Below, in pieces: positions 1 to 6,284 of a stretch of 7,147 bases of DNA. This DNA is from Bergeyella zoohelcum (lineage in GTDB: Bacteria; Bacteroidota; Bacteroidia; Flavobacteriales; Weeksellaceae). The notes under the pieces are model-generated. The model saw only the letters and a program-made list of their open reading frames with translations. It had not been told where the DNA came from and did no database searches. Location: assembly GCA_030523905.1 (NCBI GenBank), contig JAUNHO010000044.1, forward strand, positions 1 through 7,147, in the 5' to 3' direction. The position numbers were made by a program, and so were the translations under genes. The number at the start of each line of letters is the position of its first letter. The first letter of the stretch is position 1.

Positions 1-1311
1 AAAATACTGGTCTGCTCCTGAAATGGTTGTTGCACCTTTAGTCCCTGTTGGAGAAGTAGAATTGATATCAAAACTATAAATATACCCTTGTTGCCCCACT
101 GGTGCTAGAGCGATATAAAATTTACCATTACGCACTACCGAATTTTGCCATTGTGTAAGCCATAGCCCATCTGGTACATCTAAATCTACCACAGTTTTAT
201 TATTAAGGTCTATTCTTGCTAATCCCCAAGCAGATGAATATGATGGATTCCCTTGCGGATCAACACCGATTTGGATTTGTGGTAAATGTCTTTTCTCGTA
301 TGGCATATAAGCGATTCCGTTTCCTACATAGAAAAATCCGTTGGAAGATGTTTTACCTGGACGACCTAATGCTTCATCAAGACTGAATTTGAATGTAGAA
401 TGGTACTGACCGTTTACCAACTTAACAATAGATGTTTTACCTCCTCCGTTTATCATCTGAAGAATTTCTCCTTGCTCATTCACTTGCTGAGTAGGCGTTC
501 TATATCCGTTTGTAGAACCTACCGCCAATGTAGTCTCAACCACTGTAGGATTTTTAAGACTTGGATAATCTACCACCAAAGTCATTGCTTTATCTACTGT
601 TGCTTCGTTTTTACCAGTAGTAGCATTAAATTTAGAAAGTGCTGCTCCGTAGTATAGTTTTCCGTTAGATAATACAGGGCAGTCGATTCTTGTTATATGA
701 TAACCTTGTGATGCTAAAGTTTCAGGAAGTGTAAAAGGTACTGCTTTTTGATACCCATCTTTAATAGTCATTGAAGCAAAATCTAAAATCCCAATGGTAA
801 GTGCCATCTCGTGGTGTTTATATGTAGTACCATCTGCCTCATATTTAGCCTTAGAGGTGATATAATGCAATGAACCTTCGGTCTCACTAAGTTTATAAAA
901 ACGGATACCTCTTGCTCCTAAAAGCACCGTTCCATCTAGCGTAACTGGAAGTTTTTCGTAGGTACTACCACCTTTGAACTCAAACTTATCTACCGTACCT
1001 GCTTGATAAGTAAGAGAATATAGGTATTTACCATTATCAGTATGGAAAATACGAGAAGTACGCCCTGTACTAATCAAAGAGCCTTTACCATCGTAAGAGA
1101 TAGTCCCTGTACTTACATCTGAAACACCCTGCATATAAGTCCCTGAGATAGATCCAGAGCCACTCGCAAAGGCTAACTGAAATTCCTTGTTAGAGTCTGG
1201 ATTTACCACCGATTCTTCTACTCTATCATCACTATTGTTACAAGCAGTCAATGTCATTGCTGCTACCCCAAACGCTAGAAGCGTCTTTCTGTTGAAAATG
1301 TTGATTTTCAT
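1..1311 (-). CDS. DUF4374-like surface lipoprotein, XusB-type siderophore-binding partner (3' end missing)
   Basis: Open reading frame of 437 codons from ATG at 1311 to the left edge with no stop, so the C-terminus is cut. Seen: a lipoprotein signal peptide (basic start, hydrophobic residues 11-22, lipobox LTAC with Cys24), then NNSDD at 25-29, which resembles the acidic surface-export signal of Bacteroidota lipoproteins. The mature part is rich in beta-strand-like segments, with a recurring Asn-Gly-(Lys)-aromatic pattern near residues 93, 216, 324 and 395, compatible with a beta-propeller. It begins 18 bp after the TonB-dependent receptor on the same strand, so the two are probably co-transcribed. 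Known: DUF4374-type lipoproteins sit beside siderophore receptors, and XusB of Bacteroides thetaiotaomicron captures ferric enterobactin at the cell surface. Inferred: this protein binds an iron chelate and passes it to the receptor. The family call rests on size, signal, fold pattern and neighbour. The last visible residues, SGADQYF, suggest that little is missing. No Shine-Dalgarno precedes the start, as usual in this phylum. Confidence 0.85.
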   Translation of the reverse strand, partial: MKINIFNRKTLLAFGVAAMTLTACNNSDDRVEESVVNPDSNKEFQLAFASGSGSISGTYMQGVSDVSTGTISYDGKGSLISTGRTSRIFHTDNGKYLYSLTYQAGTVDKFEFKGGSTYEKLPVTLDGTVLLGARGIRFYKLSETEGSLHYITSKAKYEADGTTYKHHEMALTIGILDFASMTIKDGYQKAVPFTLPETLASQGYHITRIDCPVLSNGKLYYGAALSKFNATTGKNEATVDKAMTLVVDYPSLKNPTVVETTLAVGSTNGYRTPTQQVNEQGEILQMINGGGKTSIVKLVNGQYHSTFKFSLDEALGRPGKTSSNGFFYVGNGIAYMPYEKRHLPQIQIGVDPQGNPSYSSAWGLARIDLNNKTVVDLDVPDGLWLTQWQNSVVRNGKFYIALAPVGQQGYIYSFDINSTSPTGTKGATTISGADQYF

Positions 1312-1329
1312 TTATAAAAAATTTAAGGA

Positions 1330-3498
1330 TTAAAATATATTATATGTTACTTTTCCGAAAAATGCTCTTCCAGGTTTTTGCAACCCAAAATTATCAAACA
1401 ACTGCTGGTTGAAAATGTTTTTCGCATCAATACTTATCGCCACTTTTCGTTTTGGAAATGCGTAGGTAAAACCTATATCATTGGAGAATTGAGTAGGGAT
1501 AATATCCAAATTATTCAGACCTACATTAGACCAATTACGCAGAAAACTCTCCACAAAATGTACATTATAATGTAATGATGCACGGGAACCTTGTTGCAAG
1601 AAATTGTCAAAATAATAAGTGGCGTTGGCATTGAACTTAAACGAAGGTTCGTTTCGGATTTGTTTTCGGTAATATAGGTATCTTTCGCCTTTTGAATTGT
1701 ACTCGGTATTGAAAAGCACATCAAATTTAGAGACATTCAGCCCAATGTGTAGCTGATTGGCATAAGCATAATTCAGTTCTACATCTACCCCACGAGACAA
1801 TACATCTTCCAAGTTTTCGTAATAAGTAGTACCGCTATTCCCAGTAGATTCTGCCTGTCTTATCATTCCTCTTGTATCGCGATAAAACAAAGACAAAGTC
1901 CCTCTCAAAGTATGTTTCCCCAAGGTAATCCCTGAAAAATTCACACCGATATTGGCATTAAAACTTTTCTCGGCATCTAAATCACTCGGATTAATCAAAT
2001 TATCTGGGCTACCAAAAATTTCGTCCTCATTCGGAAAACGGATTGCCTGTTCCGCCGAAGCCAAAACAAAGAATTTTTTGCTCACCGCATACGAAATCGC
2101 ACCACCAAATCCGTTGTATTCTTCTATTTTCTCTCTTTTATTCACATCATATGCTAATGGAATAGAAGAAACCTGATAAGGCTCATTTGAAGTTACTTTT
2201 TGTCTATAATATTTATAGAAAACATTGGTTCGCAATCGTTGATTTAGTGCCAAATTCTCATAAGTAACCGTAGTGATACTTTTTTCTAAATCTCTGGTAT
2301 TCTGCAACAACTGAAGCCCTAATGGAAGATAAGAGTCTGCTACGCCTCTTTTGAAATTATTATATAACTGATTGATAAACAACTTGTTGCTATCCGTAAT
2401 TTCGTATCCTACATTGGCTCTCATCACGAATGATTTATTGGTATTCTTCACATCAGTTTTTCGGTCGCCTTGCTCTGCCCCACTTGAATACCTTACAAGG
2501 CTTCCATCTGGTCTTAATATAGCCCCTTGCCAATCATACATAATCCCCACAGTATCAATAGCTTGCACGATTCTATGAGCATAACTCGCATCTACATTCA
2601 GGGAAAGACCTTTGGTAAATAAATCTTTTTTACGATAGTTGAGCGTAGCGATATTGGCTTCTCTACGGCTGTGTCTATCACCAAAAACGCGTTGCATAGT
2701 GATGCCGTGCTGTATTTCCTTATAATCGTTGGAAAAAACACCGCCAATGGTAAATCTATCCGCCCATTTTACGCCTTCCCAACCGAAATCAATTTTAGTT
2801 CCGTACGAACGAAAAGCATCATTGAATCTTCGTGCTTTATGACCTCTTGTCAAACGCCCTTGATAATCCACGAAGGTAATTTGGTCGCCCCAAACCTCAT
2901 AATTATTGTCGCTATAATTATAAAATCCCGAAATATCTACGAGCATTCCTTTCTTATCACGATAACTAGCGTTGGCATTTGCCTGATGCGTATTGAATGA
3001 GCCAAAAGAATACGAAACATTTAGCAGATTTCGTGCCTGTTTTTTGAGTACAACATTAATAGCCCCTCCCAAAGCGTCCTCGGATAAATAGCCTGGCACC
3101 ACGCCTTTATACACCTCAATTCGCTCAATAAGTGCTGGTGGAATGCTATTAATAGAAAACGAACGACCATAGTTTGAGGCAGGAACACCATCAATAAAAA
3201 CCTTAATGGCATTGCCTGTCATTCCGTTGATATTAAAATTGATACGAGACCCTAGCCCTCCATCTTGTCTCAACCGAAGCCCAGCCGTTCTGTCCAGAAG
3301 TTCGGTTGTTTGTACATTTCGCATTGCCATTTCTTTGGTCTCCACTACATTTACGGCAAATCCCTCTTTTTCCAATTGATTTTTTATGGAAACAGGTTTA
3401 TTGAGAACCACTTCCTCTATATCTTTAGTCTTATCTGAATGGGTTTGAGCCACAATAGAAGCTGAAACCAATCCGAATAAAACAACTATTTTTCTCAT
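1330..3498 (-). CDS. TonB-dependent outer-membrane receptor, siderophore (XusA-like) type
   Basis: Complete 722-aa protein, a usual length for siderophore receptors. Signal peptide about 1-18 (hydrophobic 4-17, cleavage probably after AQ). A likely TonB box lies at residues 25-32 (KDIEEVVL). The plug domain spans about 45-153 with recognisable pieces: TTELLDRTAGLRLR (64-77), the KVFIDGVPASNYG stretch (99-111), IERIEVYKGVVPG (124-136) and DALGGAINVV (141-150). The rest is a 22-strand-type barrel with many alternating aromatic strands. It ends LQKPGRAFFGKVTYNIF, with the terminal aromatic residue typical of outer-membrane barrels. There is no N-terminal carboxypeptidase-regulatory-like domain. 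Known: such receptors import ferric chelates, haem or cobalamin using TonB-ExbBD energy. Inferred: the DALGG plug motif, the PGRAF end and the DUF4374-like neighbour point to a ferric siderophore. The ligand cannot be read from sequence. The start at 3498 is supported by the signal peptide and by a -7 element 21 bp upstream. Confidence 0.95.
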   Translation of the reverse strand: MRKIVVLFGLVSASIVAQTHSDKTKDIEEVVLNKPVSIKNQLEKEGFAVNVVETKEMAMRNVQTTELLDRTAGLRLRQDGGLGSRINFNINGMTGNAIKVFIDGVPASNYGRSFSINSIPPALIERIEVYKGVVPGYLSEDALGGAINVVLKKQARNLLNVSYSFGSFNTHQANANASYRDKKGMLVDISGFYNYSDNNYEVWGDQITFVDYQGRLTRGHKARRFNDAFRSYGTKIDFGWEGVKWADRFTIGGVFSNDYKEIQHGITMQRVFGDRHSRREANIATLNYRKKDLFTKGLSLNVDASYAHRIVQAIDTVGIMYDWQGAILRPDGSLVRYSSGAEQGDRKTDVKNTNKSFVMRANVGYEITDSNKLFINQLYNNFKRGVADSYLPLGLQLLQNTRDLEKSITTVTYENLALNQRLRTNVFYKYYRQKVTSNEPYQVSSIPLAYDVNKREKIEEYNGFGGAISYAVSKKFFVLASAEQAIRFPNEDEIFGSPDNLINPSDLDAEKSFNANIGVNFSGITLGKHTLRGTLSLFYRDTRGMIRQAESTGNSGTTYYENLEDVLSRGVDVELNYAYANQLHIGLNVSKFDVLFNTEYNSKGERYLYYRKQIRNEPSFKFNANATYYFDNFLQQGSRASLHYNVHFVESFLRNWSNVGLNNLDIIPTQFSNDIGFTYAFPKRKVAISIDAKNIFNQQLFDNFGLQKPGRAFFGKVTYNIF

Positions 3499-3519
3499 CT
3501 TAATCTAATTTGAATGGTG

Positions 3520-3554
3520 CAAATATAAGGCTTTTTTAGAATGATTAAAAACAA
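3520..3554 (-). promoter_or_regulatory. Promoter of the receptor-lipoprotein operon
   Basis: On the minus strand, TATATTTG (3527 to 3520) matches the Bacteroidota -7 consensus TAnnTTTG exactly. It sits 21 bp before the receptor ATG, predicting a leader of about 12-17 nt. The nearest TTG that could serve as the -33 element is at 3554-3552. The 24-bp spacing is longer than the usual value of about 20, so the -33 part is doubtful. No recognisable Fur box overlaps it. Confidence 0.6.
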
Positions 3555-3567
3555 GAGAACTAAAAAA

Positions 3568-3579
3568 TGATAAAAATCA
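3568..3579. repeat. Short perfect palindrome TGAT-AAAA-ATCA upstream of the receptor promoter
   Basis: Seen directly: arms TGAT (3568-3571) and ATCA (3576-3579) around four adenines. It lies about 40 bp upstream of the receptor -7 element, a position that would suit an activator rather than a repressor. Arms this short occur often by chance in A/T-rich DNA, so a role as a regulator site is only a suggestion. Confidence 0.2.
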
Positions 3580-3586
3580 ACCATAA

Positions 3587-3605
3587 TAAGTACAAAAAAT
3601 ACTTA
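3587..3605 (-). terminator. Weak A/T-rich hairpin after the small lipoprotein gene
   Basis: TAAGTA (3587-3592) and TACTTA (3600-3605) can pair across a 7-base loop, starting 11 bp after the lipoprotein stop codon on the minus strand. The stem is only 6 bp with one G-C pair, and the following sequence is T-rich but not a clean T-run. It could be a poor intrinsic terminator or chance. Confidence 0.25.
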
Positions 3606-3615
3606 CAACAGCATT

Positions 3616-4068
3616 TTATTCATAAGAAAGTATCGCCTCTCCGCCTACGCACTTCACAGCCACAGGAGCGGTTACAACATTACAATCGGAAGTGATGCCG
3701 TATTTGAGATTAAACGCAGAACTTTCTCTATTATAGTCCGTGATTTTAGGTAAAACTTCGTCTTCTACTTCTATCGGATAGGCGATGAAAGTTGCAGGGC
3801 CGCCACAAGGCTTTGACCCAAAAGGAGTTATACGCCAGTTGACAGCATCAGTGCAGGTTACAGAGCCTATCAATTCTTCTATTTCCTGATGTACTTTTCG
3901 CAGTTTTTCTTCATCTATCTGCCTTTGTTCTTCAAGGCTAAGGTCTTCGGTACGCTTTGGCATTAGGGCAATATCTTTGGGCAATCTTTCATCTATTTTT
4001 TTAGATTTATTGCTGAAACAAGATATTAAAACCACCGAAATCGCTGAAACTAAAAGTATTTTCTTCAT
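3616..4068 (-). CDS. Small lipoprotein with a four-cysteine C-terminal region, function unknown
   Basis: Complete 150-aa protein that I cannot assign to a named family. Seen: a lipoprotein signal peptide (KK at 2-3, hydrophobic 4-15, lipobox LISC, Cys17). Next comes a charged, probably helical segment about 40-68 rich in Glu, Lys and Gln (SLEEQRQIDEEKLRKVHQEI), which may be a stalk. The compact C-terminal part (70-150) has four cysteines at 72, 88, 129 and 140, with Trp78, a GSKPCGGPATFIAYP motif (84-98), an AFNLKYGITSDC motif (118-129) and a final KCVGGEAILSY. The even number of cysteines in an exported protein suggests two disulfides. I recall similar short lipoproteins with a CGGP...IAY...SDC pattern among flavobacteria, all uncharacterised as far as I know. 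It lies divergently from the helicase gene and is separated by a promoter from the receptor operon, so its context gives no clear role. The start is fixed by the signal peptide. Confidence 0.88.
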   Translation of the reverse strand: MKKILLVSAISVVLISCFSNKSKKIDERLPKDIALMPKRTEDLSLEEQRQIDEEKLRKVHQEIEELIGSVTCTDAVNWRITPFGSKPCGGPATFIAYPIEVEDEVLPKITDYNRESSAFNLKYGITSDCNVVTAPVAVKCVGGEAILSYE

Positions 4069-4097
4069 ACAAATATATAGGTATAAAAATTTTCTTG

Positions 4098-4105
4098 CAA
4101 AAGTA
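4098..4105 (-). promoter_or_regulatory. Candidate -7 element of the small lipoprotein gene
   Basis: TACTTTTG on the minus strand (4105 to 4098) fits TAnnTTTG and lies 29 bp before the lipoprotein ATG, giving a leader of roughly 20-25 nt. No TTG is found at the expected -33 spacing. A second match, TATATTTG (4077 to 4070), has a TTG 20 bp upstream (4100 to 4098), but it would start transcription at or after the ATG. Confidence 0.4.
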
Positions 4106-4128
4106 TCAATTTTAATCCTTTTTTTGAT

Positions 4129-4136
4129 TACTTTTG
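4129..4136 (+). promoter_or_regulatory. Candidate -7 element of the Pif1-like helicase gene
   Basis: TACTTTTG on the plus strand fits TAnnTTTG and ends only 5 bp before the helicase ATG. If used, transcription would begin at or very near the start codon, giving a leaderless or almost leaderless mRNA. No TTG is present at the normal -33 distance. The match could be chance in this T-rich stretch. Confidence 0.25.
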
Positions 4137-4141
4137 GGCTA

Positions 4142-6271
4142 ATGAATCAGCAAATTTTTCAACTCGCAGAATATACCAACCGCCACATATTCCTTACAGG
4201 AAAGGCTGGGACAGGGAAAACCACTTTTCTAAATGATTTTGTAAAACGCACCGAGAAAAAATTCATAGTTCTGGGGACTACGGGCATAGCCGCCATCAAT
4301 GCTGGGGGCGTTACCATTCATTCTATGTTTGGGCTTCCGCTACGCACTTTTATCCCTACTTTGGAGCGAATTGACCAGACTTTGGCAAACAATATCCCTG
4401 ACCTAATAAAGCATTTCAAATACCGAGAAAGCAAACTAAAGCTCCTACGAGAGGTGGAAATCATCATCATTGATGAAGCCTCTATGCTCCGTGCCGATGT
4501 ACTGGATATGATGGACTTTTCCCTTCGCCATATCCGTAGAAATCAGCAGCCTTTTGGTGGTGCACAGATGCTATTCATTGGGGATTTGCATCAGCTATCT
4601 CCTGTGGTAAAAGACGAAAGTTTTTTCCTTAAATATTATACTTCTCCGTTTTTTTTCAGTGCCAAAGCATTAGAAAAAGTAAATCTTCTGACGGTGGAAC
4701 TCACCAAAGTTTATAGACAAAAAGACGAAAATTTTCTTACAATTCTAAATGCAATACGAGATGGCGACCGAAAAAACATTGATTTTGATTTGCTCAACTC
4801 TCGTTATAACCCAGATTTTGAACCGAAAAAGGAAACTTATATTCACCTGACTTCTCATAACAGAATTGCCCAGTCGGTCAATCAAGAAAAACTAAACCAA
4901 CTCAAAGGGAAATCTTATTCATACAAGGCAAAAATCATCGGAGATTTCAAAGAAAACCAGTATCCCAACGAGGAAATTTTAGAGCTAAAAGTAGGTGCAC
5001 AGGTAATGTTTATCCGTAATGATGCCACTAGCGAAAGGAAATATTACAATGGCTCTTTGGCCGAAATTCTTCGTCTTGATGATGATGAAGTGGTGGTAAG
5101 AATAGAAGACTCTCACGAGGAATATAAGGTAAAAAAAGAAGTTTGGGAAAACAAAAACTATACACTAGACGCTGATAAAAATGTAAAAGAGGAGCTACTA
5201 GGAAGTTTCGAGCAGTTTCCTCTGCGTCTAGCCTGGGCGGTTACTATTCATAAAAGCCAAGGTTTGACTTTTGACCGAGTCATCATTGATGCGGGGAACT
5301 CCTTTGCATCAGGGCAGGTCTATGTGGCATTGTCTAGATGTAGAACTTTGGAAGGCATCGTTTTGAAGTCCAAAATAACCCCTGAAATCATTTTCAATGA
5401 CCAAAGAGTCTCTGGTTTTCAGGATTCTACACACGCTAATGACAAAATGGAAGACATCATCAGTGCTGAAAAATATGATTACAGCATAATGAAAATCATC
5501 AACAGAACCGACTGCCGATGGGTGCTATACGAACTCCAAAAATGGTATCAAGAAGCCATAAAAAGCAAAAAACTAGATCTAGTGAAAGCAATAGCTTTCT
5601 ACAATTCTGCCAAACAAGAAACCGAACAACTGAACGAAATTTTCACCAAATTTGAAAAAGTACTCCTCACCAAAACACAGCAATTTATTTTGGGAAAAGA
5701 AGAATGGAGTGCCATAGAAAACAAAGCAAAAGGTGCAGTAACCTATTTTTTCAACAAGATTAATGAAAAAGTTTTTGAGCCACTGAAAGAATTTTACTCC
5801 GAAACCAAAGGCGTTGTGGGGCTAAAAGGCTACAACGAACAGACCAAAACTTTAATAGATGATTTGCAGGACTACCTCACCGATGTACAAAAATTAAAAC
5901 TGCTAGACACACATCTTTTTGATGAGAAAAAGAAAAAGGAAATCTCCACGCAGATTGCTAAAACACCTACCCACATCATCAGTTGGAAATTGTTTGAAGA
6001 AGGTAAAAGCATCGCGGAAATTGCCAAAGAAAGAGGCGTTTTGACCACTACTATTATGGGGCATTTTTCCAAATTTGCAGAAACAGGGATACTTACCTTG
6101 GAAGATTTGCAACGCATTGTACCGAAAAATAATATTGAAATTTTTGAAAAACTCTACCAAAAACAGCAATTTGAAAGCCTTAATGAGTGGAAACAGCATC
6201 TTCCAAACGAGTTTGAGTATGGTGAAATCCGTCTGCTATGGACTTACTTCCAAAATAAAGGGGTGAAATAA
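4142..6271 (+). CDS. Pif1-family superfamily-1 DNA helicase with C-terminal RecQ-like helix-turn-helix
   Basis: Complete 709-aa protein. Seen: Walker A GKAGTGKTT (20-28), TTGIAAINAGGVTIHS (46-61, motif Ia, typical of Pif1), Walker B IIIIDEASML (107-116), motif III GDLHQLSPV (147-155), VYRQ (190-193), an SH3-like insert starting near GAQVMFIRND (285-294), AWAVTIHKSQG (364-374) and YVALSRC (394-400). A long, probably helical linker (about 430-609) leads to a helix-turn-helix at 610-705, with core SIAEIAKERG (623-632) and TIMGHFSKF (637-645), like the HTH_40 domain at the end of some RecQ helicases. Known: Pif1 enzymes unwind DNA 5'-to-3' and act on forks, G-quadruplexes and R-loops. The same helicase plus HTH layout is common in Bacteroidota and its role there is little studied. 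The frame stays open back to 3977, but residues before this ATG would overlap the lipoprotein gene in antisense and resemble no Pif1 protein. The chosen start places Walker A at the usual distance from the N-terminus. Confidence 0.93.
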   Translation: MNQQIFQLAEYTNRHIFLTGKAGTGKTTFLNDFVKRTEKKFIVLGTTGIAAINAGGVTIHSMFGLPLRTFIPTLERIDQTLANNIPDLIKHFKYRESKLKLLREVEIIIIDEASMLRADVLDMMDFSLRHIRRNQQPFGGAQMLFIGDLHQLSPVVKDESFFLKYYTSPFFFSAKALEKVNLLTVELTKVYRQKDENFLTILNAIRDGDRKNIDFDLLNSRYNPDFEPKKETYIHLTSHNRIAQSVNQEKLNQLKGKSYSYKAKIIGDFKENQYPNEEILELKVGAQVMFIRNDATSERKYYNGSLAEILRLDDDEVVVRIEDSHEEYKVKKEVWENKNYTLDADKNVKEELLGSFEQFPLRLAWAVTIHKSQGLTFDRVIIDAGNSFASGQVYVALSRCRTLEGIVLKSKITPEIIFNDQRVSGFQDSTHANDKMEDIISAEKYDYSIMKIINRTDCRWVLYELQKWYQEAIKSKKLDLVKAIAFYNSAKQETEQLNEIFTKFEKVLLTKTQQFILGKEEWSAIENKAKGAVTYFFNKINEKVFEPLKEFYSETKGVVGLKGYNEQTKTLIDDLQDYLTDVQKLKLLDTHLFDEKKKKEISTQIAKTPTHIISWKLFEEGKSIAEIAKERGVLTTTIMGHFSKFAETGILTLEDLQRIVPKNNIEIFEKLYQKQQFESLNEWKQHLPNEFEYGEIRLLWTYFQNKGVK

Positions 6272-6284
6272 TCACCCCATTTTT
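6260..6284. terminator. Bidirectional intrinsic terminator shared by helicase and fmt
   Basis: GGGGTGA (6260-6266) pairs perfectly with TCACCCC (6272-6278) around the 5-base loop AATAA. On the plus strand it is followed by ATTTTT (6279-6284). On the minus strand the stem is followed by TTTATTTTG (6259-6251). Both directions therefore have a GC-rich 7-bp stem and a T-rich tail. The left arm lies in the last codons of the helicase and the right arm in the last codons and stop of fmt. Confidence 0.8.

Larger units (their letters stand above)
3499..3615. other. 117-bp intergenic region between receptor and small lipoprotein
   Basis: A/T-rich non-coding spacer between two genes on the minus strand. 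It contains a weak hairpin after the lipoprotein stop codon, a short perfect palindrome, and the receptor's -7 element, all listed separately. No open frame with a credible protein and no RNA gene is visible. The presence of both a possible terminator and a promoter suggests that the receptor operon is transcribed independently of the lipoprotein gene. Confidence 0.7.

Noticed and set aside
400..657. Plus-strand open frame of 85 codons
   Set aside because: It lies wholly opposite the DUF4374-like lipoprotein gene, and its translation is rich in Cys, Ser and His with no recognisable domain. It is an antisense shadow.
2671..3000. Plus-strand open frame of 109 codons
   Set aside because: It is antisense to conserved barrel sequence of the receptor and has no promoter or family resemblance.
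3561..3600. Possible Fur box in the A/T-rich region upstream of the receptor
   Set aside because: No match to the GATAAT-type repeated hexamers. Only a 4-bp-arm palindrome is present, which is too little for a Fur call.
3977..4141. In-frame extension of the helicase by 55 residues starting at the ATG at 3977
   Set aside because: It overlaps the lipoprotein gene in antisense, contains an unrelated hydrophobic stretch (from intergenic T-runs), and would push Walker A far from the N-terminus. MNQQIFQLAEYT at 4142 is a normal Pif1 start.
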